From NCBI GenBank assembly GCA_904063045.1, contig CAJFCJ010000001.1, forward strand, positions 1,991,501-2,055,500: DNA of 64,000 bases, read 5' to 3'. The position numbers were made by a program, and so were the translations under genes. Origin of the DNA: Dimorphilus gyrociliatus. Taxonomy: Eukaryota; Annelida; Polychaeta; Dinophilidae. The notes under the pieces are model-generated. The model was not told the DNA's origin and made no database searches. It worked only from the letters and a program-made list of their open reading frames with translations. This document shows, in pieces, positions 34,191 to 47,619 of this stretch (the stretch's first letter is position 1; every line of letters begins with the position of its first letter).

Positions 34191-35996
34191 ATGAATTCTG
34201 AAGAAAATGAAAATTACCAAAGCTGTGTAAGTTTTCCATATAAAAAAGTAGAGTGCTAGTTTTGTTCTTTAACTTTTATTCAATATATATAGATAGAAGA
34301 CGATGATAGTGAGCTAAGTATGGTAAGAAAGAATTCAAAAAAATTAACGAAAATATGCTAGGCCGAGTTTTTATGCCAATTGATACTTTTTAATTCTTTA
34401 CCTAAACTGTATTTTACAGGCTTCTCATGCAGTAGCGGAAGGCCTACAGTGTTATGGGTATGTTTATAATGTAAATTTGTATTGCAGTTCTTTTATAAAT
34501 CTTTCAAATATCGACAATAGACAAAGGTTTGAACAAATCTTACAAAAGTTTGAAAAGAATTTTTCTACGCTAAATGGCGATGAAAAGAAATTTTTTGTTG
34601 ACTTTAAAAATCATCTAAGAACTGTTAGTAAAGAAATTTTATTCAACTAAATAATCAGCTCTTTTTGCCTTTTCTTTAACTAATCAACTTTAATAGGTAA
34701 GAGATTGCGCAAAAGTCAATTCGGAATATTACACTCTGGTCTTAGATTACGTTTATAATGATGAAGAGAGTCTGGAATTTGTAAGGAAATAATCAAGTTT
34801 ATTTGTTGATGTTGAATTTCAGCATTGTCTTGTTTTATTGCAGTTCAAATATGACTTTTCTCGTTATAACTATGTTCTAAAATTAATTGCCCGTGATTGG
34901 TCGGAGAATTATAGATTTGAAAGAGAAGAGTGGTTTAATCCTATTATTAATGAATTATCCGAGGCTTTTGATAGGAATGATAGAGAAAATGTTAAAGTTT
35001 TATGCATTGGAGATGAGCTTTTAAGGTAATTTATTCATAGTTGTTATATAATCAATCCTAAAAATGCTTATCTTTTATATATACATGAACTTTATATTTT
35101 TATTAGGTTAGCTCTGGAAATTAGTAGAAAAGGCTTTCTAGTAGAAGGTGTTATGGAAGACATTTTGAAAATAAGTGTGATTTCTCAAATGAACAAATTG
35201 TATGTATTTGATCCATAGTTTATTAATCGTTCGCTTTACATTTCAAGTTGTCGTTTTAGAACTGATAAAAATGTCTTTTGCATCTATCCATTTATTAATG
35301 ATTGGAATAATTTACTGACGGATTTTGGACAGGTATTATTCAATAATATTTTCAAGGATATGTACTTTATGCCTGTATTACATCATTCTATAGATCAAGC
35401 CGATTAGATTTCCTGATACAACTTTTGAAACTGAAGGAAGTACCATCGTCGACGATGATTATCTCAAAGATGAGCCAAGCGTTATTGCAGCAAGATTTTT
35501 GGCTGATTATGCACCAACCGTAAGCCAAGGTACGGTAGGAAAAATTTTTCATTTCATTTACTTTTAAAATACAAAATATTCTCTTATCCGATTGTAGAAA
35601 AAGTAGACGCTGCTACTACATGTGGATATTTTAACTTATCAAAGAACGTTCCTTTGCTAATATCAACTATTCATCATATTTTAAAACCTGGTGGCGTTTG
35701 GATTAACAACGGTCCCCTCAACAATGATTACGACCCAGATTATCAAGCAAATTCTGAAAGTGCACATATGGATTATGATGAAGTTAAATCTGCATTAACA
35801 AAGCAAGGTTTTGAGATATTGGTAAATATTAAAAATTAGTTCGCTTTATTAAAAAGGCTAGTTGGATGTATCATTTTTACAGCACTTTAACAATGAAAAT
35901 AGTTCAACATTTTGCTACAATCAATACGTAACAACGAACGAATCGTATGAAATGCTATTTTTTACTGTAAAGAAGAGTTTATCAAGTGTCATGTAA
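34191..35996 (+). CDS. CARNMT1-like methyltransferase-fold protein with degenerate SAM site
   Basis: Small 5' exons start at ATG 34191. The N-terminal part (KFEKNFSTLNGDEKKFFVDF) and the middle (KLIARDWSENYRFEREEWFNPII) align with carnosine N-methyltransferase. So does the late block HHILKPGGVWINNGPLNNDY, and the end YVTTNESYEMLFFTVKKS. CARNMT1 methylates carnosine to anserine and also histidine in proteins. Its SAM-binding motif is normally of the form LVPGAGLGRLAWEIA; here it reads LCIGDELLRLALEIS, so the glycine-rich loop is gone. The segment that should read CFFIDTAHN is CGYFNLSKN. The frame is otherwise open through nine or so correctly spliced exons, so this is not a decayed pseudogene. 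I infer a paralogue that lost methyl transfer. A conventional CARNMT1 should exist elsewhere in the genome. Confidence 0.8.
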
Positions 35997-36222
35997 ACTC
36001 TTAATGAAGATAGATAGATAAAAAGAAAGAGTAATTAGTTAGTTAATTATTGTTCATTTCTTTTAAAGAGTATACATAGATACATGCAAAATGGCAAAAA
36101 TAAAAATAAATATAATATATAACTAGTTATATAAATATATGTAAATAAATACACGGGATCAGCACGCAGGGAACAAAAAACGTCAAATTAAAGATAAATT
36201 TCAGGGAGGAATTTTCATGTTT

Positions 36223-38182
36223 TCATGCGTTCTCACCTGCCATCTCTTCGGCGTTAAGCAATTCTATTTCATCCTCTCCACGATAATATGCTTTGTTAGG
36301 GCGACTATTTGATTGTCCTATTACATCTTCTAATGTATTTATCGTTGGCTTATTACAAGTTTCTTGCAAAAAGAACACTCCTATACCAGCTATGAGACAA
36401 AGAATGAAATACAGTAACCATTGAGGTGAGTTTTTCTGATGATATTTCTATAAAAATTTAATAATTAAATTATAAATATCTTATACTATTTTCTTACAAT
36501 TGTTGGCATAAGAGGTGCAATCATTCCACCAATTCTGGCAGCAACTGAACACAATCCCATCAAGTTACTTCTGACTATTGTAGGAAACAATTCGGCTGAA
36601 TATATGTAAGCTATGCAAAATGAACCAGATATCATCAATTTTCCAATTGTTGCAAGGCCAAACGTGGTCCAATTAGATATGTTATTATACGTAAGAAAAA
36701 ATAAGACGAATGATGAAACTGCGGAAATTATTAATGCTGCAGCTAATAATATTTTTCTGCCCAATCTAAAATAATAATTAAAATATATATAGTTGAATAG
36801 TTTTCCAATATTTTTTTACCTGTCAAGAAGAAGATAAACGAGTACGTATGCAGGAAGTTCAATTAAGCCTCCAAGACCTTCGTTAATGTAAATGTTTGGA
36901 CTAAAATTACCAGAGCCCATGGATAATCCATAATATACCAAACTATTTACAAACCAATTAAAGACAAGAATTAGAAAATGTGTTCTTAACTTTCCTATTT
37001 TTAGGGCAGTTAGAATATTTATAGATTTTTTATTATTAGTTTCTGGTTTCTAAAGAGAAGTATAATTTATTATATTAATTTTAAAAGAACATATACAAAC
37101 TTTTAATTTAATAGGAGCTACTTTTTTCCCATTTCTTCTTGCAATAACTTCCATAACGTTTTCGGCGTCTTCTACACGGCCACATGATAATAGCCATCGT
37201 GGACTTTCCAATAGTTTTCTAGATATTTAACAAAAAATTACGACTAAGCATAGTTGAATAATCTTATCAACAACAAAAAAATTAAAAGATTAACTTTGTT
37301 CAACCTACATGTAAAAGTAAACAGATAAAAATAGTCCTGGTAAACCAGTTATGATTATAAGTAACCTCCAGTTGTATATAAAATATCCAATAAACCCAAA
37401 AATGGATATTCCTACTGCAAAGGCTGCCTAAAATAAAAAAAATCAATAGATGATGAGTATTTTTCTTTTATTATCTTACTGCACAGAGCACTCCTAAAGA
37501 ACCCCTAATTCCTGAACCAACCGATTCTGTTAATACTACAAACGAAACTAAAATAGCACCGCCGATGAATACACCATTAAAAAATCTAAAATTGGAATTA
37601 ATACGTTATGCTAATAAATTTTGCCAAGATATCGAAAGCGAAGGAAATAAGAAAACCAACCTGCATACTGCATACATATAATAATTGAAACTTAGCGCTG
37701 CGGAATAGAGGAATAATGAACTTAGTATATTGACTAGTAACATTATCAATCTTCTGCCATATTTGTCAGAGAGAAAGCCGAATATTAAACATCCTGCCAT
37801 CAATCCTCCCATATATATTGATCCTGACATTTCAATTTTGTACCTATTTGAACAGACCAAACTCCACTATAAAAAGTTAGAATTAATAACAAACTTATTA
37901 AAGTTGATCATCTACCTAATTTAAACATATATATACCTCATGAGCAATAGTTGTATAAAATTCTCCTGGAAAAGTATATTTATTGCAAGTTTGATTGCAA
38001 GGCTGATGAATGTTTTTAAGATTTGGTTCGATACAAGCAAAATGCTCTGGCTTAGCTCCGACAAGCACATGTTGAAGTGTATTAAAAGCGCAAAACATAT
38101 GCAAGAACATTGTCATGAAAAACAACTTTTTTTGGCCTTTGCCAAATTCTCCTGTCTCTTTGAAAGCTTCTTCCAAATCCAT
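36223..38182 (-). CDS. SLC22-family organic ion transporter
   Basis: The start at 38182 gives a cytoplasmic MDLEEAFKETGEFGKGQKK and the first transmembrane helix. An extracellular loop with several cysteines follows (CIEPN, PCNQTCNKY). The MFS signature GFLSDKYGRRLIMLL, RWLLSCGRVEDAENV after helix 6, and LGRKILLAAALI after helix 7 are in their usual places. So is the ELFPTIVRSNLMGLCSVAARIGG block before helices 11-12. The tail ends around EEMAGENA and stop 36223-36225. SLC22 carriers move organic cations, anions or carnitine across the plasma membrane. Substrate cannot be read from the sequence. About eight exons with introns of 45-90 bp. It resembles the OCT/OCTN side. Confidence 0.88.
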
Positions 38183-39905
38183 TGTTATTGCTGAACGATA
38201 AACAGAGTGTTTATGTCAGTTCGTGGCAGTTTTTTTATTTCCGCTTCCTTGATGGCGGGAAAAATTGGAGGCCTGAAACTATTCAATTTTTTGTATTGCC
38301 ATATTAAAATATGGCAAATTGATTCAAAACTATTAATCGAATTGTGATGTTATCTAATTTTCTAACAAAAAGTGTATGGGTATTAACACAGCTAAGCGTT
38401 TTAGTGAAATTAGAATTAATAATTGGTAATAGCACCTTATCAGTTCTTTCCTTTAATTTGATGATTATCAATGATTCTGACACATTTTTAATTAGAACTG
38501 CCAAAACATTAAAAGGCAATATTTAAAGTTATAAAGATATTTCACTTCTAATCATTTGTATTTGATGATTTTCATTGTTATTTTCGTATTTATTTTAAAT
38601 ATTTGTGAATAGTATATCAATTTCTAAAATATATTTCTCTTTAGAAAAATTCATATATTACAAGCGAAAAAAATAATAATTACTTGTATATATTTAAATT
38701 CAATGACAAAAAACATTTTTCATAGAGGTTAATTGAAGGTCGTTTTCGGTAAGATGCAGATTGATATCGAGTCCCGATAGAACAACATCAGCTGGACAGA
38801 GCTTGTCTTTGAAATAAATGTAAGATTGTTTTTTATTGTTTGAAAATATTTGGTAGTATTCTGATTTTTTAGGAAAATGTCTTCACTAGTTTATATTAGA
38901 TACTATGTAGGAAATTTTTTTTGTTAATTTTTTCTATCAACTCCCATAATACAGTCGTTGTGGGAATAATTTCCTTTAAGAGAATATTTAATTCGAGTAA
39001 GATGCACAAGGTAATGCATTTTCGATTGTGATTTAGCTTATATTAATTTAATTATTTATCTTAAGAGGGAATATTTAGATAGATATAACATTTTCTAATT
39101 GCTATTCCTACTCAATCAATAATATAATTAAAAAAAAATCAATTCTGATCTCTTTTTTAACCTTGCCATAAAGAAATTAGTATAAAATGTTATTAAATAT
39201 ATGTCCAAAAGACCTTCAATCTGGACTTGTTATTATTTGTTAATTTATCCTTGTACATGTATTGGTATACATATGTTTACAATTACTAGATTTATATAAA
39301 CACATAAAAAAATCCCCCCCAGCAATTCGTCAACAATTTAGAGCCAAAATACGATATAAAGTTTGCAACAGTATAAAACATATTGCCAAAAGAAAAAACT
39401 ACTATACGTATAGTTTTTGTCTTAAGTTGTTAATTCACTTTTCTCGTTCAACTAGATACTCTTACTAATTACTCTTTTCTATATAACTCTTTGTTATTTT
39501 TTTATCACCGCTACTTCCATAGAATTTTGGCTGCTATGCCCAGTACATCACAAAAAATTGAATTCGACCTATAATCTTTTCACTATTGAAGTGTTCTATA
39601 GTTCCTTTCTTATAGCTTTCATGATAAATAGATTTGATTTTTTTTCTATAGCAATATGTTGATATCTATATTTTCTCTAACAAAATTTCATCGATTACAA
39701 TTTATTATCTTTCTGTTTAGCATGTCTTTGTTTTTATGTAAACTATAGACTTTTGTATTTGTCTTTTCTCTTATAGGCTTAAATCTGTTAAAGTCTAGTC
39801 CAATGGTTATCTATTTATAAATTATATTGAAAAAATTTCCTACTCTTCTTTTGCAAGCATATCTTTTTTTTTCATGTTTAAAGAGGAAGGAAGAATATCG
39901 TGAAA
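38183..39905. promoter_or_regulatory. Divergent intergenic region, SLC22 / pyruvate carboxylase
   Basis: 1.72 kb between outward-facing genes, no coding signal. A CTTGATGGCGGGAAA element near 38250, about 70 bp upstream of the SLC22 start, looks like a YY1/E2F-type promoter motif. The rest is AT-rich. Confidence 0.4.
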
Positions 39906-42900
39906 ATGCTTAGGTTACAACGGCACGTCACAAGATTGGGATTCAACAGATATAACCAATCGAGGAGACCCTTATCAAATGTAGCGGACTACAAGAAAGT
40001 CAACAAACTATTGGTAGCTAATAGAGGGGAAATAGCTATTAGAGTTTTCAGAGCATGCACGGAAATGGATATAAGAACTGTGGCCATATATTCAGAACAA
40101 GATATGCAACATATGCATAGGCTAAAGGCTGATGAATCGTATCTTATCGGAAAAGGGCTACCGCCCGTTCAGGCCTATTTAAATATACCAGAAATTATAC
40201 AAACTGCCCTAGAGAATGATGTTGATGCTATACATCCAGGTTATGGCTTTCTATCGGAAAGGCATGATTTCGCCCAAGCTTGTCTTGATGCTGGTATTAC
40301 ATTTATTGGTCCAAAACCAGACTCTATGAGAAGAATGGGTGATAAAGTTGTAGCCAGAGAAACAGCTATTCAAGCTGGTGTACAGGTTGTTCCTGGCACA
40401 CCTGGCCCGGTTAGAAGTGCGGAGGAGGCATATGAATTTTGTAAGGAAGTTGGCATGCCAGTTATTTTTAAGGCAGCTTATGGAGGAGGTGGTAGAGGAA
40501 TGAGAAAAGTATCCACATTGGATGAGGTAAAAGAAGCTTTCGAAAGAGCTTCTTCAGAAGCTTTATCAGCCTTTGGTAATGGAGACTTATTCTTGGAAAA
40601 ATTCATTGAAAGACCAAGGCATATTGAAGTACAGGTTTTGGGAGATAAGTACGGAGATGTTGTCCATCTCTACGAAAGAGATTGTTCAGTTCAGAGAAGA
40701 CATCAAAAGGTTTGTACAATATATTATACAGTATCTATTATATGTACACTGTCACATAGAATTTTAGCTTTCGAATACCCCATCGTTGAATCAGTAGCAT
40801 TACATAGGCGTACACGCCCTAGTAACTTGTCACTTATCAATACACTTGGGAAAGAGAATATTATTCCCAATATATGTTCATTTAGAGTGTAAATAGAATG
40901 AAAACAAAAGAATAATAGAATATAAAATCCTCTTTACCCTTGACAAAATAAGTACAAATATGATTACCTTGGGTGACCTTGAGATATTGATTAGTTTTCT
41001 CCTACTCTAATAAAACATTTGTTAACCATACAAAAGAATAGAGGGGAAGGAGGGAGAAAGCCTTCCTTTCCTACTTTAGGGGAAATATATAAATAGTTTT
41101 TACATATTTTCTCTCTAATTAACTGTTTAACGATCTTGTTATTATTTTTTTAACCGTGTGAAGGATGTTCTAGAAACTGGAACAATTGAAATATAATTTA
41201 CATTCCGTTTACAAAGATATTGTTTTCAACTATTGAAACAAAAACAAACAATTAATTTTATTAGTATATAGAGTTAAAGGACAAGGAGATATTCTCTCGG
41301 TTGTCAACAAAGAAAACCTTAAAGCCTATTTTCATCATATAAAGAGAAGATAGAAATCAATATTAGATATTTATCATATCATTTAGGGTGTATATTTTTC
41401 AATAAAGAAATTATCATATACGTGAGATAAGAAATAAATGAAAAAGCTCAAAGTTTCGCGTTATCAGAATCAAAGGTTATAAAATTTTCAAAGATAACTT
41501 AATTGATAATAAAAAATGAAATTACTAAAAGTATTTTAAAGGCTTATCATCCGTTGAAAATTCCGATAATTACATTTGTATTAGTTAAATAAAATACAAA
41601 TAGTAAAAATATGTTTATAGGAGGAAAAAGAAATCAATTTATCATTACTGAAAACGGATGAATCTATTTTTAGCATTCTTGGTGTTTTTATCTCCCTTCT
41701 TTTTTTTTATCGAACAAAATTATAAATGTTTATGATGGGAAATACGTGAAAAAATTTTTTAACTGGGTTGTTTAACGTTCGAAACTCCGAAAAATGTTCT
41801 TTTATTCTTTTTCGGAAATGTTCTTTTTAATCCTTTTTTGTTTATTCTATTCTGTTTTCCTTATTATTTAATAGCCTAATTCTTTCCACCCTGTGTAATA
41901 TATTCAATTTATAAATTGACTCTTGTCTTTTGAATTATTCAGGTGGTAGAGATTGCCCCAGCACCAGAATTAGATCCTATTCTTAGGGAAAAGATGCTGA
42001 GCGACGCCGTTAAACTTTGTAAACATGTTGGCTATGAAAATGCTGGTACTGTAGAATTCTTGTTGGACGAACGTGGAAACTATTATTTCATTGAAGTTAA
42101 TGCTAGATTACAAGTAGAACATACGGTTACTGAGGAAGTTACAGGAAGAGATCTTGTATACTCTCAAATAAGATTGGCGGAAGGAAGATCCTTAAAAGAT
42201 TTAAATTTGACTCCTGAACAAATCCAAGTTAATGGCTGTGCCATACAATGTCGTATGACAACAGAAGATCCGGCAAGAAGTTTTCAACCAGATACAGGAC
42301 GAATTGAAGTATTTAGAAGTGGCGAAGGTATGGGTATAAGATTGGATAGTGCAAGTGCTTTTGCTGGAGCAATTATATCACCCTATTATGATTCTTTATT
42401 GGTTAAAGTTATCGCACACGCAAGAGATCACGAGCATGCTTGTGCTAAAATGGAAAGAGTTTTAAGAGAATTCCGTATTAGAGGAGTGAAAACAAACGTA
42501 CCCTTCCTTTTAAACGTCTTAAGACACAAGAAATTCTTATCTGGTGTTGTAGACACTTACTTTATCGATGAAAATCCCCAACTCTTCCAGTTTACACCAT
42601 CACAAAACAGAGCTCAAAAACTTCTGAAGTATATGGGTGAAGTAATGGTGAATGGTCCCATGACACCTCTAGCAACTGATATACCTCCATCTAAAATTCA
42701 ACCTACTTTACCTCATCTACCTTTCAGTAAGTTTTTACAATAGTTAAAAGTTTCATTTATGACGATAGGAGTAGTGAAATACTTAATTAATTTAGCAATA
42801 GAAATCTATTACGTTTTCCTCTTCTTGTTTTTTAATTTCTAAATTATATCATTAAAAACAACAACATAGATTTAAACAAGCAAAAAGGTAAGAGTTCCTT

Positions 42901-45562
42901 TTAAATGAAACCAACTAGATTGCATAGATTAAAACCATATGCTATCCATTTGATTAATATAACGTGTATATATTATATATTAATAATATATAATATAGCT
43001 TAACGAAAAATGTAAAGCATGGTATCGCTTATAAAAAGATCATAGATCTTGAAGAAGTACAGTTTTTATTAGTTAGGTGATGGATAATAATAACTAAAAC
43101 TTTAACAAACTTCTTTATAAGAGCTTTTATTGATTAATTGTTATTCACTTTTTATAAGTTAAGGTACTAGAGGTTTCTAGGTAATGGTGTCGGTCAATAG
43201 TATTTATCCTTCAAATTTATACAATGTCAAGTGAAAGTCATTCCGTGCTATTCTGAAACGTAAATATTGTTTTTGGCAATAACGTATATTTAATACTAAC
43301 CGAAAAAAAGATTATTTTATCTTTTTTTTCTTTATTTGTATTTGAAAATAATATAATATCAATGCTATTTAAAACTTCTTTTTGACATTGAAATAACATT
43401 GACAGATAGCAACAGACCTAGGGGATGGAAAGACGTTTTGAATGAAAAAGGGCCAGAGGGCTTTGCTAAAGAAATCCGTAAAAATAAGGGTCTCTTATTA
43501 ACTGATACTACATTCAGAGATGCCCATCAATCACTTCTAGCCACAAGAGTCAGAACTTATGATTTAAAGAAAATTGCTCCTTTCGTCTCACATAATATGG
43601 CTGGCCTATTCAGTTTGGAAAACTGGGGTGGAGCAACATTCGATGTAGCTTACAGATTTTTACACGAGGATCCATGGGAACGTTTGGAAACTTTAAGGAA
43701 ATTAATACCCAACATTCCATTTCAAATGTTGTTTAGGGGAGCCAATGCTGTTGGTTATACCAACTATCCCGATAATGTCCTTACTAAATTCTGTGAATTA
43801 GCTGTTAAAAGTGGAATGGATATTTTTAGGGTTTTCGACTCTTTGAACTACTTGCCAAATTTAGTTGTTGGTATGGATGTCGTTGGAAAGGCTGGAGGTG
43901 TTGTAGAAGCGGCCATATCATACACAGGAGATGTCTCCAATCCTGAAAAGAAAAAATATGATTTAAAATACTACACTGACTTAGTTGATGAACTCGTTAA
44001 AGGTTCGTATCATTTTTATCTTAGGAAATTATCTTTTTTTATTCTCACGCTCTCTTCCTACAACAGCCGGACTTCATATCCTTTGCATCAAAGATATGGC
44101 AGGATTACTGAGACCACAAGCTGCTAGTATGCTAATCGACGCTATCAGACAAAAACATCCAGATATTCCAATACACGTTCACACTCATGACACTTCTGGA
44201 GCTGGAGTTGCTGCCATGCTCTCAGCCGCAAAGGCCGGAGCTGATATCGTTGATTCGGCAGTCGACTCAATGTCTGGTATGACATCTCAACCTTCAATGG
44301 GCGCTCTAGTTGCCTCTATTGAGAGAACTCCTCTAGAAACCTCTGTAGACCCCAAAGATATAAACCAATATTCCACCTACTGGGAGCAAACTAGACAATT
44401 ATACGGACCCTTTGAATGTACTGTTTCGATGAAGAGCGGAAATTCTGATATATATGAAAATGAAATTCCTGGTGGTCAATATACCAACTTGCAGTTCCAA
44501 GCTTACACTTTAGGCTTACTAGATCAATTTGAAGAAGTTAAGAAAATGTACAAAGAAGCTAATTTACTAATGGGAGATATTGTTAAAGTAACGCCATCAA
44601 GTAAAATCGTTGGAGATTTGGCCCAATTTATGGTCCAAAACAAATTATCTCCCAAGGATGTTTTGGACAAGGCTGATGAATTGAGCTTCCCACAAAGTGT
44701 TATTGAATATATGAGTGGAATGATTGGTATTCCACCAGGTGGATTCCCAGAACCTCTAAGAAGCAAGATCTTAAAGGGAAAACCAAAATCTGATGGTAGA
44801 ACAGGAGATAAACTCGAACCAGTTGATTTCGAAAAATTACAGAAAGAGCTGGAAGAAAAGCACGACAGACCTATGTCAGAGAAAGATGTTGTCAGCTCCG
44901 CTCTCTATCCTAAAGTATTCGATGATTACGTTGAATTTAATTCTAAGTACGGACCTGTTGATAAGCTTGATACCAGAATGTTCCTCACAGGACCCGATAT
45001 AGCTCAAGAACTTGATGTAAATATAAAAATATACCTTATTCGCATTCTAATCAAAAATATTCTATTGATATATATAATCATTTTATAACAGATCGAAATC
45101 GAAAAAGGTAAAACTCTACACTTGAAGACATTGGCTACCAGTGATTTAAGGGATAACGGACAAAGAGAGGTCTTTTTCGAGTTAAACGGTCAGTTGAGAA
45201 CAGTATACGTAAAGGATAAGGAAGCCATGAAGGAGATTCATGAACATCCAAAAGCTTCAAAGGGTCAGAAAGGTAATATATAATTAATAAATTTGTTAAT
45301 AGTGACAAAACAACCACTGTTTGTTCATCTTTTACTTTTAATAATTTAAGGTTCTATTGGAGCTCCTATGCCTGGCGAAGTAATAGATATTAGAGTGGAT
45401 GTGGGAGACACCGTTGAAAAGGGTCAACCCTTAGTAGTTCTCTCTGCCATGAAAATGGAAATGGTCGTGAACGCTCCAATTGGAGGAAAAGTGAAATCAG
45501 TTGCAGCTCAAAAGGGTCTGAAACTTTTGGGTGAGGATCTGTTGGTTGAAATTGAAGAATAA
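39906..45562 (+). CDS. PC: Pyruvate carboxylase, mitochondrial
   Basis: Six exons: 39906-40709, 41943-42726, 43406-44003, about 44066-45019, about 45091-45273, and about 45352-45562. The N-terminus ([21 protein letters not shown]) is a mitochondrial presequence. Biotin carboxylase motifs follow ([43 protein letters not shown]). The carboxyltransferase domain shows [51 protein letters not shown] and [20 protein letters not shown]. The biotin carrier end has [10 protein letters not shown] with the biotin lysine. The enzyme turns pyruvate into oxaloacetate for gluconeogenesis and the TCA cycle. The first ATG of the frame is 39906; only a GTG codon lies just before. Introns 1 and 2 (1.2 kb and 0.7 kb) are far longer than others in the window. 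All catalytic motifs are intact. Confidence 0.97.
40710..41942 (+). other. Intron 1 of pyruvate carboxylase (1233 bp)
   Basis: Bounded by GTTTGT and TTATTCAG. AT-rich with no open coding segment of interest. It is about 20 times the usual intron length here and might hold enhancer sequence. Confidence 0.7.
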
Positions 45563-45928
45563 TCATGGCATCTTCTGTTTGGATATATTAATGTTTTGGG
45601 TATAGATAGAAAACATATTTAATTTTGACAATATCGTGTTCTCCTCTGTTCATCAAATAGAAACTGTAGAGATTATGTAATAACAGAAATGAGAGAATAT
45701 GATATAGTATAATACGAATTTAAGACAAGATATATTTCAATGCTAAAATAATACAAAACCGATATTTTGCGTGTAGAGAAATTCTATTATTTTATTTTTG
45801 CATAACTCGGCGCTTCTTAAATATTATCTAATAATTCATTAAGATCGTCTTAAACTATAAAGAATCCTTTTTCAAGGTTCAATATAAATGAACACAAGTG
45901 AATGAGTAACTAGAACATCCTGGAAACA
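45563..45928. other. Convergent 3' region of PC and KAT8
   Basis: 366 bp between facing stop codons; only 3' UTR sequence expected. Confidence 0.4.
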
Positions 45929-47351
<1,423 letters not shown>

Positions 47352-47561
47352 TATTTAAAAAAATACAAATTTTTCTTCAATAATAATTCGCTTCAATATG
47401 GCGTCTATGGCAAAATTGTCCGAAATCAAAACAGCATTCCACTTTCAACTTGGAGAAAACTGGTAAAAGATTACACATTTTAAACAAGCCATTGTTCAAC
47501 TTTTCATTTTGACGACACTACTCTTTGTCACACGAATCTACATCAATTGAATTTTATAGAA
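47352..47561. promoter_or_regulatory. Bidirectional promoter, KAT8 / MYCBPAP first exon A
   Basis: 210 bp separate two outward-facing ATG codons. Near 47397 the sequence AATATGGCGTC resembles a YY1 site. Confidence 0.5.
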
Positions 47562-47619
47562 ATGAGTTCTCGTCACGGAACTAAAACAAAAGCCGAGAAA
47601 GGGAGACCTAAATCATCTG
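47562..47619 (+). other. MYCBPAP candidate first exon A
   Basis: ATG plus 18 codons (MSSRHGTKTKAEKGRPKSS) and one base, then the donor GTGAGC. Phase 1, matching the common exon at 53620. Confidence 0.65.

Noticed and set aside
38304-38526. Opposing open frames upstream of SLC22
   Set aside because: Mirror frames over the same AT-rich DNA, neither with splice sites or recognisable protein.
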